From assembly GCA_949592205.1 (NCBI GenBank), contig CATIUR010000004.1:64329837-64393836 (forward strand): a stretch of 64,000 nt of DNA, given 5' to 3'. The position numbers and the translations under genes were made by a program. Source of the DNA: Helichrysum umbraculigerum (lineage: Eukaryota > Streptophyta > Magnoliopsida > Asterales > Asteraceae). The notes below the pieces were generated by a model, which saw only the letters and a list, made by a program, of their open reading frames with translations, made no database searches and had not been told where the DNA came from. Each line of letters begins with the position of its first letter. Position 1 is the stretch's first letter. This document shows, piece by piece, positions 33,226-44,977 of this stretch.

Positions 33226-34674
33226 ATGGCTACTGAAGGGAATGAAGGAATTCAAGTAACAAAGATACCAATGCTCAAACCTGATGAGTTTGACCTATGG
33301 AAGGTCAGAATCAGGCAATACATGCTTCTCACAGATTATCAGATGTGGGAAGTTGTTGTTAATGGTATTCCAGTAACGCTTGATGGTGATGGTGTAAAGC
33401 AGCCAAGACCACCACCAACATATGATGCGGAGAGAAAGATCAGATCTACTGAGTACAAGGCTCTTAGTACTCTGCTGCTATCCATTCCTAATGAGCATCA
33501 GAGCAGATTTGATTCTTATGAGGATCCCAAGATACTAATGGAGGCAATTGAGAAGAGGTTTGGTGGTAATGATAACACCAAAAAGAACAAAAGATCTCTG
33601 TTAAAGCAACAATTTGAAAATTTTAGCCATGTGAAAACTGAAACTCTAACTCAAACCTTTGATAGGTTTACTAAATTAGTTGGAGAATTGGAAAATCACA
33701 AGGTTAAGATTGACAAAGAAGATCTTAACAGAAAGTTCTTAAGATCATTAGGTGATGAATGGACAATCTACATTGTTGGATTGAGGCAGAGTTCAGATAT
33801 TGAAGTTAAGGAATTAGAGGATATATACAATGATCTGAGGAACTTTGAGTCTGAGGTGGAAAGTAAGAAGCAAGCAACTGGGTATAGTCACAATGCTGAT
33901 TTTATGTCTATGGCTGGAACAAAGGTAGAATCAAGTCAAATGGGTTCTACTTATGTTTCAGGAGGAGCAGGATCAACATCAAATAGTTCTAATGATCAGA
34001 TATTAGAATCCTTCTTTGCAAGTAATGTGAACTCTTCACTTACTAATGAAAATCTGGAACAATTTGATGGTGATGATCTAGAGGAGATGGACATTAAGTG
34101 GCAAATTGTATTGATTACTCAGAGAGCAAAAAGATTCATGCAGAGGACTGGTAGGAACAACTTTGCATACAAGAGGAATGATGCAAATTGGTTTGATAAG
34201 AGCAAAATTGAGTGTTTCAACTGTCACAAGATGGGACACTTTGCTAGAGAATGCAGAAATCCTAGGCAAGAGCAGAATAGTAATGGTCAGAGAGCTGGAA
34301 GCAATGGAACACAAACAAGAAACATTCCAATTCAGGGTGCTTCAGCAAATGCATTGGTGTCTGTGGATGGCTATGGATGGGACTGGAGTGATCAAGAAGA
34401 ACATGTTGTGAAGAATCAATGTCTCATGGCCATTGCAGAATCTGACAAAAAGTCAAAAGTTCCTACTGAGGTACAAAATAAATTATGTTCTGCTGTCTGT
34501 AAACAAACTGTCAAACATTACAGGGATCATAATATAAAAGTGTGTGAGGAACTAAAACAATGGGAAATCAAAAGTAAACACACCATAGCAGTCATTGAAA
34601 GTCTGGAAAATCAAATAAAGGCATATGAAGTCAATGCAACACAGTTTAAATATGACATTGAATATGCTAGGTAG
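33226..34674 (+). CDS. SIRE Gag, first segment, ends at TAG
   Basis: Starts at ATG 33226 (MATEGNEGIQVTKIPML); an open frame extends slightly upstream but without ATG. Gag core of the copia UBN2 type (EFDLWKVRIRQYMLLTDYQMW; SRFDSYEDPKILMEAIEKRFGG; ETLTQTFDRFTKLVGEL). A CCHC knuckle, CFNCHKMGHFAREC, lies near residue 330. The C-terminal part is charged and probably coiled (VIESLENQIKAYEVNATQFK). Gag forms the particle and binds element RNA. The TAG at codon 483 interrupts a frame that continues uninterrupted to 35946, so the stop is likely a mutation. Confidence 0.85.
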   Translation: MATEGNEGIQVTKIPMLKPDEFDLWKVRIRQYMLLTDYQMWEVVVNGIPVTLDGDGVKQPRPPPTYDAERKIRSTEYKALSTLLLSIPNEHQSRFDSYEDPKILMEAIEKRFGGNDNTKKNKRSLLKQQFENFSHVKTETLTQTFDRFTKLVGELENHKVKIDKEDLNRKFLRSLGDEWTIYIVGLRQSSDIEVKELEDIYNDLRNFESEVESKKQATGYSHNADFMSMAGTKVESSQMGSTYVSGGAGSTSNSSNDQILESFFASNVNSSLTNENLEQFDGDDLEEMDIKWQIVLITQRAKRFMQRTGRNNFAYKRNDANWFDKSKIECFNCHKMGHFARECRNPRQEQNSNGQRAGSNGTQTRNIPIQGASANALVSVDGYGWDWSDQEEHVVKNQCLMAIAESDKKSKVPTEVQNKLCSAVCKQTVKHYRDHNIKVCEELKQWEIKSKHTIAVIESLENQIKAYEVNATQFKYDIEYAR

Positions 34675-35946
34675 GAGAGAGACAATTTTAAGGATAAAGT
34701 AGAGTTGTTGTCTAAGAAACTTACTGAGGTCACATGTGAAAGAGATAGTATAAGACTTGATGTAAGTAAATTAGAACATGCTTCAAAGAGTGTCAATAAA
34801 CTTATTAATTCACAAATTCATGATAAACTTAAGACTGGATTAGGGTACAATAATGTACCTCCACCTTATAATCACACCTATTTTCCTCCTAAAAGTGAAA
34901 TTGATATCAATTCACTTAAAAGAGGAATGACAGATGAGGTTAAAAAGGCTGATCCAATTAAAAGTTTATCTGATGATGAGTTGTTTGTAGAAAGTGAAGT
35001 TAGTGATTGGACTGAAGAAGATGATCAGAGTGATAGGTTATCTGATTGTGAGAAGAGTGTAAAATCTGAATCATCTAAGTCTGAGTCAACATGTGAGAAT
35101 GTGAAGAGAGCAATTACTGGTCTAGTTTCTAAGCTTAAATCTGATAAACTAGAAGAGGGTAAGAAAATGTTTAAGGAAAAGGCTAAACTGGCCTTAGAGA
35201 ATGTGAGCTTGAATACTAACAAATCTAAACATGGGTTAGGATATGTTAGAAATACAGTTAATTCAGTTACTAAACCTGATGTTAAATCTGTTGTGAATAA
35301 CTGTGTAAATTGTAAATGTAAAGCAAGTACTTCTTCTTCACAGAATTTTCAAAATCAAAAACCCAGAGGTAATCAAAGAAACTGGAATCAAATGATTTCA
35401 CAGAAACTGGGTAATAATGTTACTGTGATTAAAGGAATGCCTTGCTTTATATGTGAAAAAATGGGTCATCTTCAATATGACTGTTATCATAATCCTGAGA
35501 ATGTTCAAAGGATTAGAAAACAGTCATGGACAAAAGCAAATATGATTAACAAACAAAATTTTCAATCAAAAATTAATCATACTACCAGAGTTCAGAAGAT
35601 GAACTCAAAGGCTAACATGTTAAGCACTGTTACAGGTAAATCTACTGCAGCAGTAATAACAAATTTAGCCAAAAGCTTAAAGACTAAAACAGTGGTAACT
35701 AAATACAAAAACAGTGTTAACAAAATTAACACTGACTCTTCAATTGGTAAAACAGTTAAAACTGTTAAGCCAAAGAACACTGTTAGGTCTAAAATAAGTT
35801 GGATTTGGACACCTATTAAGACTGATAAATTAACAGATCCAAATACCAACTGTGCATCACAATCAATAATCTTCAAGAAAGTTGAATATGTGAATGCACA
35901 TGGGAAACCCAAAGCCAAATTGGTTTGGGTTCCCAAGAGAAATTAA
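34675..35946 (+). pseudogene. SIRE Gag, C-terminal continuation
   Basis: Same frame as the first Gag segment. It contains a coiled, Lys- and Ser-rich stretch (SKKLTEVTCERDSIRLDVSK), an acidic region (SDWTEEDDQSDRLSDCEKS), and a second CCHC knuckle CFICEKMGHLQYDC near 35443. It ends WVPKRN followed by TAA. SIRE-type Gag proteins are long and commonly have two knuckles, so 33226-35946 corresponds to one original Gag. Confidence 0.8.
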
Positions 35947-35964
35947 TTCTCTTTTTGACTGTTT

Positions 35965-36585
35965 GTGCATGGCAAGCCAAAGAGCTTATGGCATATTGAT
36001 AGTGGATGCTCAAGGCACATGACTGGAGACAAAGAAAAGCTACAGGATTTCAAATCTTTTGATGGTGGATATGTAGCTTTTGGAAGCAATCCAAAAGGAG
36101 GAAGGATCACAGGGAAAGGAACAGTTCAGAGTGAAAAGCTAAGTTTTGATAATGTTTATTTTGTGGAACAACTGAGGTATAATTTGCTAAGTGTGAGTCA
36201 AATCACAGATAAAAAGAACCCAGTTCATTTTACTGACACTGAATGCCTTATCTTGTCCAAGGAATTCAAAATACCTGAAAACATGATTTTTATGAGAATT
36301 CCAAGGCAAGATAATGTATATAAGTGTGACTTAGTAAATATGACACCTCAACCTGATTTAAACTGTCTTATTTCTAAAGCAAGTGTGAATGAATTTGAAC
36401 TGTGGCATAGGAGGATGTGTCACATGAATTTCAAAACCATTAAAAAACTTGTCAAAAACAAGCTTGTTAGAGGTTTGCCTGAAAAGGTCTATTCATTTGA
36501 TGATCATTGTGTTTCTTGTCAAAAGGGAAAGCAACACAAATCCTCATTTAAGTCTAAAACTGTGAACACAAATTGCACACCCTGA
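35965..36585 (+). pseudogene. SIRE protease and integrase N-terminal region
   Basis: Same frame as Gag, separated from it by TAA and TGA codons at about 35944-35958. It carries the copia aspartic protease motif LWHIDSGCSRHMTG, the domain linking to integrase, and the HHCC zinc finger (LWHRRMCHMNF...CVSCQKGKQHKSSF). It ends with TGA at 36583-36585, where the frame should pass straight into the integrase core (HMDLFGP). Confidence 0.85.
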
Positions 36586-36591
36586 CACTTA

Positions 36592-39531
36592 TTGCATATG
36601 GACTTATTTGGACCAACCAGTATAAGTAGTATGGGGAAAAGATCTTACTGCCTTGTGATTATTGATGATTACACTAGATTTACATGGGTTTTCTTTCTTA
36701 AGACAAAGAATGAGACAGGTGAAATACTTAGATCATTTATAACTAAGATGGAAAATCAATTGGATAAAAGAGTAAAGATCATCAGAAGTGATAATGGAAC
36801 AGAATTTAAAAATCATGAGATGGATAAATTCTGTGAAGTTAAAGGTATTAAGAGAGAATTTAGTGCACCTAGAACTCCTCAACAAAATGGAGTGGCTGAA
36901 AGGAGGAATAGGACACTGATTAAGGCTGCTAGAACCATGCTATCTGATGCAAAGCTACCTATGTCCTTTTGGGCAGAGGCAGTTAGCACAGCTTGCTATG
37001 TTCAGAATAGAGTATTAGCTGTTAAGCCTCATAACAAGACACCATATGAATTGTTATTTAAGAGAAAGCCTTTGGTTAGTTTCTTAAAATCTTTTGGGTG
37101 TCCTTGTACAATCTTAAATACCAAAGATCACTTAGGTAAGTTTCAGAGTAAGGCATATGAGGGGATATTTGTTGGTTACTCTATTCAAAGTAAATCTTAT
37201 AGGGTATTCAATCAAAGGACCAGGATCATAGAAGAATCAATGAACATCACTTTTAATGAAAACACTGTTAATCCTGAAGGAAAAGGTCCTGAATCACTGT
37301 TTGATATTGATGTACTTAATACTGCTTTTAGATATACAAATGTGGATTCTAGTGCAGGTACAAGTGCAGGTACAAATACAGGAACAGGTACTGGAGAAAG
37401 TAGATCAGACTCAGGAATACCAGCTGTAAAGAAGAATGATTCATTGGAATACATATTGTTTCCAATTTGGTCTCCTGATCCCTCAGAAGTGTTTGAAACT
37501 GATCAACCAAAGACAACACAGAATGTGGAATCAGGAAAATCAGATGAAACATCATTTACTCATGTTGATGATTCTGATAGACCTGTTATGGAAGACAGTG
37601 CAGAAGACAGTGATATGAGTCCAGCTCAGAAGTATTCAAAGGAAGATGTGGATGTTAATCAGACACCAACAAAGCAACTTGACAAGGAGCAGGAACAATT
37701 GAATTATTTACATTTGATGAGCTCTACTCCTGTGTCAAAGAGAATTGCAAGAGAAGTGTCAAGTAGTGAGTCTGGACAAGAGGGAAATTATACCAACTTG
37801 GAAGTGGAGATTCAAGAAACAGCAGCATCTAAATACATTACTCATAAAGATCATCCACTTGAGAATGTAATAGGAGATATTGAATCTGCTGTTAAATCAA
37901 GAAATCAAAGTCAGGTGTTTGAAGCTTCAGCAAATGAGGATGAAGTAAATCTTGATACAGAAGCTGTTAATACTTCTTTGTTTGCTTGTTTTCTATCTCA
38001 AACAGAACCAAAGAAGGTTACTGAAGCTTTGAGAGATCCTAGTTGGATTGAAGCTATGCAAGAGGAGTTGCTTCAGTTTAAGATTCAAGAAGTTTGGACA
38101 TTGGTTGATTTGCCCAAAGGGAAGAGGGCAATTGGTACTAAATGGATTTTCAAAAATAAGAAAGATGAAAGAGGTATAGTGATAAAAAACAAGGCTAGAT
38201 TAGTTGCACAAGGGTATTCACAAGAAGAGGGGATTGATTATGATGAAGTTTTTGCACCTGTTGCAAGAATTGAGGCAATCAGATTGTTTTTGGCTTATGC
38301 TTCATTTAAGGGATTTATTGTGTATCAGATGGATGTTAAGAGTGCTTTTCTGTATAGCACTATACAGGAAGAGGTTTATGTATGCCAACCACCAGGGTTT
38401 GAAGATTCCAAGTTTCCTGATAAAGTTTTCAAACTGGATAAAGCCCTTTATGGTTTACATCAAGCACCTAGAGCCTGGTATGATACCTTTTCAGATTATC
38501 TGTTGCAGAATGGTTTCAAAAGGGGAGCAATAGATAAAACTTTGTTCACTAAAAGAATTAGGAATGATATACTACTGGTTCAAGTCTATGTAGATGATAT
38601 CATTTTTGGTTCAACAAAGGATAGTCTTTGCAAGGAGTTTGAATCACTGATGCATGAAAAGTTCAAGATGAGCTCCATGGGGGAATTAACATTTTTCTTG
38701 GGGTTGCAAGTGAAGCAGCAGAAAGAAGGAATCTTTATTCATCAAAGTAAGTATGTTAATGATATACTGGATCGGTTTGGGTACAAAGATGCTAGGGTTG
38801 CAAGCACACTAGTGGAGACAAACAACAAATTACATGCAGATCTTGAGGGGGAGAGTGTGGATGAACATCTCTACAGATCAATGATCGGGTCTCTTATGTA
38901 TCTCACTTCATCAAGACCTGACGTCATGTTTGCAGTGTGCTTATGTGCAAGATTTCAAGCTAATCCAAAGCTGTCACATCTTCTTGCAGTCAAAAGAATA
39001 TTTAGATATTTAAAGGGTCAACCAAAATTGGGCCTTTGGTATCCAAAGGTTACTTCTTTTGAACTGATAGCTTATACAGATAGTGATTATGGAGGAGCTA
39101 ATATGGACAGGAAATCTACATCAGGAGGTTGTCAATTTTTGGGAGATAGATTGGTTTCATGGCAATGCAAGAAACAAACCACTGTATCTACTTCTACAGC
39201 AGAGGCAGAATATGTAGCAGCTGCAAGTTGCTGTGCTCAAGTGCTATGGATTCAGAATCAGATGTTAGATTACGGTTTTACCTTTCTTAATACTCCTATT
39301 TTTATTGATAACAGTTCTGCAATCAGTATTATCAATAACCCAATTAAACATTCTAAAACTAAGCACAATGAAATTAGATATCATTTCATTAGAGACTCTA
39401 ATGAGAAAAGACTTATTCAAATTTTGAAAGTTCATACTGATAATCAGTTTGCTGATCTGTTTACTAAAGCTTTTGATGTAGGCAGATTCACATTCTTGGT
39501 TACTAGTATTGGAATGATCAATTTGTCTTAA
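36592..39531 (+). CDS. SIRE integrase core, reverse transcriptase and RNase H
   Basis: 979 codons in the same frame as the protease. Integrase core: MDLFGPTSIS, IIRSDNGTEF, TPQQNGVAERRNRT, giving the Asp, Asp, Glu triad. A low-complexity Thr/Gly/Ser linker (TSAGTNTGTGTGESRSD) and an acidic spacer follow. RT: WTLVDLPKGKRAIGTKWIFK, KARLVAQGYSQEEGIDY, QMDVKSAFL, VYVDDIIFGS (near 38587). RNase H: YTDSDYGGANMDRKSTSGG, VSTSTAEAEYVAAA. No stop or frameshift is seen in this part. A TGA just upstream prevents it from being made as part of the polyprotein; the first ATG is inside the integrase core. Confidence 0.92.
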   Translation: MHMDLFGPTSISSMGKRSYCLVIIDDYTRFTWVFFLKTKNETGEILRSFITKMENQLDKRVKIIRSDNGTEFKNHEMDKFCEVKGIKREFSAPRTPQQNGVAERRNRTLIKAARTMLSDAKLPMSFWAEAVSTACYVQNRVLAVKPHNKTPYELLFKRKPLVSFLKSFGCPCTILNTKDHLGKFQSKAYEGIFVGYSIQSKSYRVFNQRTRIIEESMNITFNENTVNPEGKGPESLFDIDVLNTAFRYTNVDSSAGTSAGTNTGTGTGESRSDSGIPAVKKNDSLEYILFPIWSPDPSEVFETDQPKTTQNVESGKSDETSFTHVDDSDRPVMEDSAEDSDMSPAQKYSKEDVDVNQTPTKQLDKEQEQLNYLHLMSSTPVSKRIAREVSSSESGQEGNYTNLEVEIQETAASKYITHKDHPLENVIGDIESAVKSRNQSQVFEASANEDEVNLDTEAVNTSLFACFLSQTEPKKVTEALRDPSWIEAMQEELLQFKIQEVWTLVDLPKGKRAIGTKWIFKNKKDERGIVIKNKARLVAQGYSQEEGIDYDEVFAPVARIEAIRLFLAYASFKGFIVYQMDVKSAFLYSTIQEEVYVCQPPGFEDSKFPDKVFKLDKALYGLHQAPRAWYDTFSDYLLQNGFKRGAIDKTLFTKRIRNDILLVQVYVDDIIFGSTKDSLCKEFESLMHEKFKMSSMGELTFFLGLQVKQQKEGIFIHQSKYVNDILDRFGYKDARVASTLVETNNKLHADLEGESVDEHLYRSMIGSLMYLTSSRPDVMFAVCLCARFQANPKLSHLLAVKRIFRYLKGQPKLGLWYPKVTSFELIAYTDSDYGGANMDRKSTSGGCQFLGDRLVSWQCKKQTTVSTSTAEAEYVAAASCCAQVLWIQNQMLDYGFTFLNTPIFIDNSSAISIINNPIKHSKTKHNEIRYHFIRDSNEKRLIQILKVHTDNQFADLFTKAFDVGRFTFLVTSIGMINLS

Positions 39532-39820
39532 GTATTTTTCTTATCACTGTTTTCTGTGAATAATATCTACTATGTTTCAATTTGGGTTAATACTGATTTG
39601 TTAACTAAACACTGATAGTGTATTGTGTATAGTTATCACTGTTTACTACTTTTTGTACAAACAGTGGTAATAATCACTTCACCACTGTTTGTGTATAGTT
39701 AACACTGTATACTTGTCTTTTTGTTTGCATTACCACTACAGGTAATATTGCTATGCCTTGGAGTTTAATTACTGCAGGTGTTTATGTTAGCGCTTTACTG
39801 CTTGTTGGAGTTTAGCTTTC

Positions 39821-39857
<37 letters not shown>

Positions 39858-40251
39858 ACTGCTTTGTTTATATGATTTTGCTAGATCTAAAGTACTACTT
39901 GTATTAAGTCAGTACTGCCTTGGTCGGTTGGTACTGCTTGTACAAGTGAGCACTGCTAGCTTTATTATGTAAATGATGCATTTGAAAAACCAAGTGTTGA
40001 TTACCACTGATGGTTATTTTCACAATTACCACTGAACGTTTTATTTTTCTTAATTAACACTGTTTTAGTTATAATTGGGGATCTGATCAAATTAGGGTTT
40101 ACAACTGATTTAATTTCAGTACTTAACTCTCAACACTTAGGGTTTTTCATTACGCTTTCAAAATTACACACACAAATCACTGCGCTAAGTCTCATAGATT
40201 CTCAATTCTGTACATCATCGTTGATTCTTTTCGATTTCGTGATTTCTTATC
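39532..40251 (+). other. Spacer between SIRE pol and downstream ORF
   Basis: No ORF. It has many CACTGTTT-like words (for example near 39607, 39640, 39680 and 39700) like those in the LTR, and a run of 31 A at 39824-39854. Confidence 0.7.
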
Positions 40252-41231
40252 ATGGCATCGACTTCGTCTACTGTTCAACTACCGATTGGAAAAGATCATA
40301 ATATGATCGCTTTCTTGATGAAACCTGCTGAGGCAAACGAGTATGTGGAAATCATTTATTTCCTTCGTGCTTCACATATTCGTCATGCTCTTACTGTGGC
40401 ACCCAGAATATCTCATGATCATATCAATAATTTCTGGGTGAATGCGACGATAGAAGAGGAACAGGGGATTAAGCGAATCGTTTCAACTGTCATGGATACA
40501 CGAGTTGTAGTTACTAAAGCTACTGTTAGAGCTTCATTACAACTAGATGATGAGGCAGGTATAACCTCTTTAAATGATTCTGTTATGTATGATACTTTAC
40601 GCTTGATGGGTTATGAGGGTTCTTTTGAAGTTTTTACTTTTCAGAAAACCTTATTTTCTTATCAGTGGAGGTTTTTGATACATACAATCTTACACTGTCT
40701 ATCATCTAAAAGATCATCTTTTGAACAGTTTGGAAGCAACATTGCTTATGCAATTGCTTGTCTTGCAACTGGTCAAAGATTTAATTTTTCAAATCTGATA
40801 TTTTCTGGTATGCTTCGAAACATTGAGCAACCAAAGATTAAATTTTTGATGTATCCACGTTTTGTGCAGTTGTTCTTAAATGAACAAATTCCTAATTTAA
40901 CTGCACTTAATAAAGTTATTGGTATTATCTCTTTTAAACCAAAAGTTTTTGTAAATATGAAGAGAGATACTAAATTTTCTGGGAAGGTTACAACATTATT
41001 TTCTACTATGCTTCATGCACCTTCCACCACAGCATCAGTACTACCAACTGAAGCTGAACCAGCTACTGAGAGAATGGTTCCACCCACCACTTCTCAACCC
41101 ACAGTAGTTGGGGGTAATAAAAGAAAACAAGGGACCACAACAGCTAAATCTACTAGAGCCAAAAAGGCTAGAAAACAGGCATCTGAGGCTGCTGCTGCTC
41201 AGGTGTCTCAGTCAAATGATTCATCACAGCA
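40252..41231 (+). CDS. SIRE downstream ORF (env-position protein), truncated by element C
   Basis: The ATG opens MASTSSTVQLPIGKDHNMIA. About 326 codons belong to the SIRE element; the frame then runs about a dozen codons into the element C LTR and stops. The N-terminal 240 residues look globular (HINNFWVNATIEEE, YQWRFLIHTILHCLSSKRSSFEQFGSN, KFLMYPRFVQLFLNEQIPN). The C-terminal part is Pro/Thr-rich and then basic (NKRKQGTTTAKSTRAKKARK), like a nuclear localisation signal. No signal peptide or clear membrane helix is seen. SIRE elements carry a so-called env-like ORF in this place; related Asteraceae proteins are, to my recollection, often labelled synaptobrevin or longin-like, which I would not trust. 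Function unknown. Confidence 0.8.
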
Positions 41232-43664
41232 TGTAACACCCGCCAAATTAGGACTAGTAATTAGTGCCTAATCATATGTTAATACATGTAATTAGTTCTG
41301 TATTAGGCTAATTAATGTATCGAATTATATATATTGTTGAATATATACGAAAATGCGATTTGATTAAATCGTACGCAATTTAAATCGAATGTATTTCGAA
41401 TCAATTAAATACGGACGTTGGTGACCAATTTTATTAAATAACGTGACATTATATAGTAACATTATGTCAAAAATATTATTCTGATAATATTCTAATTACA
41501 ATTCGTATCGTACAAAATAACTTACATTTTATAACTCAAATATAAATTGATTAGTAAAATATTTAAATAAAATATCGCGTAATAAATTTGTATTTTAAAA
41601 CTTACCAGTTAATATGTAAAATAATTATTGAAACGTTAAAAGACGGAGAAAACGAACACCGCACGGAGCATGGAGACGGAGGCTGAAAAGTGGGCTTCCA
41701 CCTACAACCTCCATCTCTCTCTTTCTCTTTCTCTCATTTTCTCTTTTCCTCTCTCTCTCCTCTCTTCTTTTTTCTCTCAAATCACAAACCCCCACCACCT
41801 ATTAAAATCGCAAAATAATAACATAAAACGCACGCGAAACATACTACTCCTTTGGAAAAGAACGACCACGGCATCCCGATCTATCATCCTATCTTTTCGG
41901 ATTTTTGATCCGACACTTTGTAAGTTTCCGACAATTCTCGAAACTCTTCAATTTCCATTATTTTCGACTTGTGGTTGTTTGTATACACTTAAAATGTCCA
42001 TATATGGGTTGGGTAAAAGATTTGGACCGAACGGAAGCCTTTCGATCGATTTTCCGGCCACCGAAATCTGAACAGACTCCGACGTCGCATATGGGTTGGC
42101 CCAATTGCGACGTCAATTGCAACGTCGCAATACCAGTCACCACGTCGCATATAGCGACATCGTCATTAACGTCGCATTAAGTTGCCGACGTCGCGTATAG
42201 CGACGCAAGCCCTTACGTCGCAGAAGTTAACAACGTCGCATATAGCGACGCCACGCACAACGTCGCATTAAATTGCGAAAGTCGCACATAGCGACGCCAT
42301 GATCAACGTCGCAGTCAGGACCTGCGACGTCGCACCCAACGTCGCAAAAACCAGAAAACACATATTTTTACTAAGTGTCGAGACCTAAAATTTTAACACC
42401 TGATTTGACCCAAATTCGGTTCCAGATGCGTTTTTCGTCAAAGCAATATAGTAGAAATAAAAATTTTCCAAGCTGACCTGGCAGCTCGACCCCAGCCAGG
42501 GGCTCTGCCCCTTGGACCCCGCTAGGGGCTGCCGCCCCTTGGACCCCGCTACCACGGGCGCTGCCCTCGGACCCCCGTACTTAGATTCCGTAAGGCTTCG
42601 AAAACACAATCAAAACACATTTTTCATGAAATCAAAATAATAATAGTTGAGATTATTATTACAAATCCGTCACCAATGGGCCATACATATTTTCAAACAT
42701 TCGAATCAATCAACCAAATCGTAGTAATTTGGACATATATAGTTGTGAAACAACTACAAGGGTGATCTTTTGAGATACCCAATCATGTTTATAACCATCG
42801 CGTGTCGTGGACACCCTCAGGTTACAAGTCTTTGGACTTCATTACTCGGCTAATCAATCAAAGTTTATTAAGTTAAACTCGCTAGACTCAGGTGAGTCTC
42901 ATAGCCCCTCTTTTTACTGTTTTACTCAGGGGTGTGATATATTGCTAAATTTTAACATGTGAACGCAAGTACAAACATTTCATATACTACATGAGTTTTT
43001 CGAAACTAATCATTTAAAGTCCTCCGTCAGCATAGTTGTTAATACGTTGTAGCGTGAATATTAGTATATGGTACCATATAGGATTGACCCTCCTCGTTCG
43101 GGTTAGCAAGCACTAACCGGGTAAACGGACGTACTAATATTTGGGAAGACGAATGTTGATTAGGCATTCGTGGAGGCACCTCGCCCGGAATTCTCTATAG
43201 GGGACCCGGCCCTCGAGTTAAGCTCAACTATGTGCTCATGGCTGTATACACGATAACCATCATTTAATTGCTGGATGCAATTCATTATTTAAATCTTGTG
43301 GTTCATACTATATTAACTGATTTCAAACCTGTGAGCTCACCAGCTTTTAGCTGACCTTTTAGCATGTATCGCAGGTACCAAGCAGTAGGATGTTTCTGCT
43401 TCAGGACTTTAGCTCGAGTCAGCATACAGACGATTGAGATTTTCTTGCAGTAGTATATTTTGTACAAGTACTTATGTACTGAAATCTCCTTTTCATTTAA
43501 ACTCGAGCTATGTAAAGCTTTAAATGTGGTAAACATTTCAGTTATCAATATATTTTGTTAAAACGACGCATATAGAGTCGTTTACTATATATCTTTGTGC
43601 TTTGTTATTGATTAGTAACACCCAAATCAAGCTTCCGCAATTCATCAAATTTGGGGGTGTTACA
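41232..43664 (+). repeat. 5' LTR of element C, 2433 bp
   Basis: It starts TGTAACACCCGCC and ends GGGGGTGTTACA. Donor-like TTTGTAAGTTTCC (GT at 41930), ACGTCGC palindrome array (42081-42346), GC-rich module (42490-42577), acceptor-like CGCAG ending at 43373. Confidence 0.93.
42081..42346 (+). repeat. Palindrome array in the C 5' LTR, ACGTCGC type
   Basis: CGTCGC and GCGACG words in inverted pairs. The part from about 42180 is almost identical to 4940-5106 in the solo LTR. The copy in the 3' LTR is at 62674-62939. Confidence 0.85.
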
Positions 43665-43667
43665 GAT

Positions 43668-43679
43668 TGGTATCAGAGC
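43668..43679 (+). promoter_or_regulatory. Primer-binding site of element C
   Basis: TGGTATCAGAGC three bases after the LTR, matching initiator Met tRNA. Confidence 0.9.
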
Positions 43680-43992
43680 CTAAGGTTATAGTGAACTAGG
43701 TTGCATTTAGTGGACCTAGACTATGACCATTAGGCAGTATTCCTTATTAGGTATAACTGGTTCAGTGATTACATCATACGAGTTTAATTTAACATAGCCT
43801 CATCAACTATGTACAATTAAGCAAAGATGATGTAAGATCTGAAAGTAGTTACGGCTGAACAGGATACAATAGAAGACTCTGACCTCGAGAGGACCGAGAC
43901 TGAAACATGTTTGTGCTAGACACTCAATAGGCTATATTATATAGGAACTATATGATCATAGGCCTCACTCTTACTAACGCTTTGTCTCAGAA

Positions 43993-44103
43993 ATGGCAAA
44001 CATCCCACCCAATTCATCGCGCTCTCAATCCGGGTCGCAGAACCCAAGGGTAGCAAGGAGGAACGCCAGGTTGCCTCGAGCTGGCCCGTACCCCCACTCA
44101 CTT
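43993..44103 (+). pseudogene. Element C leader reading frame, N-terminal part
   Basis: ATG at 43993 opens 37 codons (MANIPPNSSRSQSGSQNPRV, then Arg-rich) up to the gag tandem insertion. Removing the insertion and one CACTT copy, this frame is one base out of step with the coiled-coil frame at 56675-57049, so a single-base indel or another start is implied. It lies upstream of gag and downstream of the primer-binding site. Confidence 0.5.
44099..44103. repeat. Target site duplication CACTT, left copy
   Basis: CACTT precedes the first LTR of the tandem and is repeated at 56669-56673 after the third LTR. Confidence 0.93.
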
Positions 44104-44977
44104 TGTAACACCCCGCAAATTTAAACACGATTAATTAAGTTAATCACTTGCATTATTAGGCTAATTCCCTACTTGAGTGAATTCACAACACAATTTAGAG
44201 GTAAGTCTAGCATAGCCCAACTAGATAATACGCGTAGTATTACGTATTCGTAATTAGTTGTAATTACATACAGAACAATTTAAAAACAAACGCGACAAAA
44301 ACGTACGACTGTTGGTGAACAAAATTATTTAATAAAACGAAATTATTAAATAACGTAGTAGCGAATAAATATTTTGTCAAAAATATTTATTTTATAACGT
44401 AAAACGTTTAATTCGTATAATTAAAATGAAACAAAGTTTGAAATTTATAAAATTTATTAATTTGGTTTCATAAAAAGATCCTAATTAAAAATAATGAAAA
44501 ATGTAATTAAAAACATAATAGTTAAAATAAAATAACATTTAACGATCGGGTAAACAAACACGGAACGCAAACACGGAGGCGAGAAAGTGGAACAAAACCA
44601 CCTCCCACCTCCCAACTTTCTTTCATTTTCATTTCATCTCTCTCTCACTTCCTTTCTCTTTTCTCCTCCTTCTCTCTAAACTCTCCCAAATTTCACACAA
44701 ATCACCACAAAACTACACTAAAACGACGCCGAATCACATAGCTCCTTTGGAATAAAACGACCACGGCATCCCGATCTACACTTCTACCTTTTCGGATTTC
44801 AAATCCGACACTCGTAAGTTTCCGACAAATCCCGCAAATCTTTAGATTTCGAAGTTATAATTGCTATTTAGTGTTTAATATACTTAGTATAACATGTTTT
44901 AGTGTTTTATACAACCGAAAACGTCCGAAATCGACCAAAAATCCGACTTTTTCTTGCTGTTCGTCGAACAGCCTATA

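Larger units (their letters stand above)
32448..41231 (+). mobile_element. SIRE-type Ty1/copia retrotransposon, interrupted
   Basis: 5' LTR, Met tRNA primer-binding site, Gag, protease-integrase-RT-RNase H, then a separate downstream ORF, which is the layout of the SIRE/Maximus clade. It is inserted in Athila gag (left flank TTGAA) and is cut by element C at 41232. Its 3' LTR is outside the window. Three in-frame stop sites break gag-pol (34672, 35944 with a second close by, 36583). Confidence 0.9.

Noticed and set aside
39824..39854. Run of 31 A as possible poly(A) tail of a processed retrocopy
   Set aside because: It lies inside the SIRE element between pol and the downstream ORF, with no target duplication or gene copy upstream of it that would fit.
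40252..41271. Host gene labelled synaptobrevin or longin-like
   Set aside because: Its place directly after SIRE pol, and its character as a recurrent family, make it a retrotransposon ORF. The last dozen codons are element C LTR.
41670..42071. 133-aa open frame at the start of the C LTR leader, repeated at 62263-62664
   Set aside because: It covers a CT-rich leader and runs over the donor-like site. Related LTRs do not keep it open. Likely chance.
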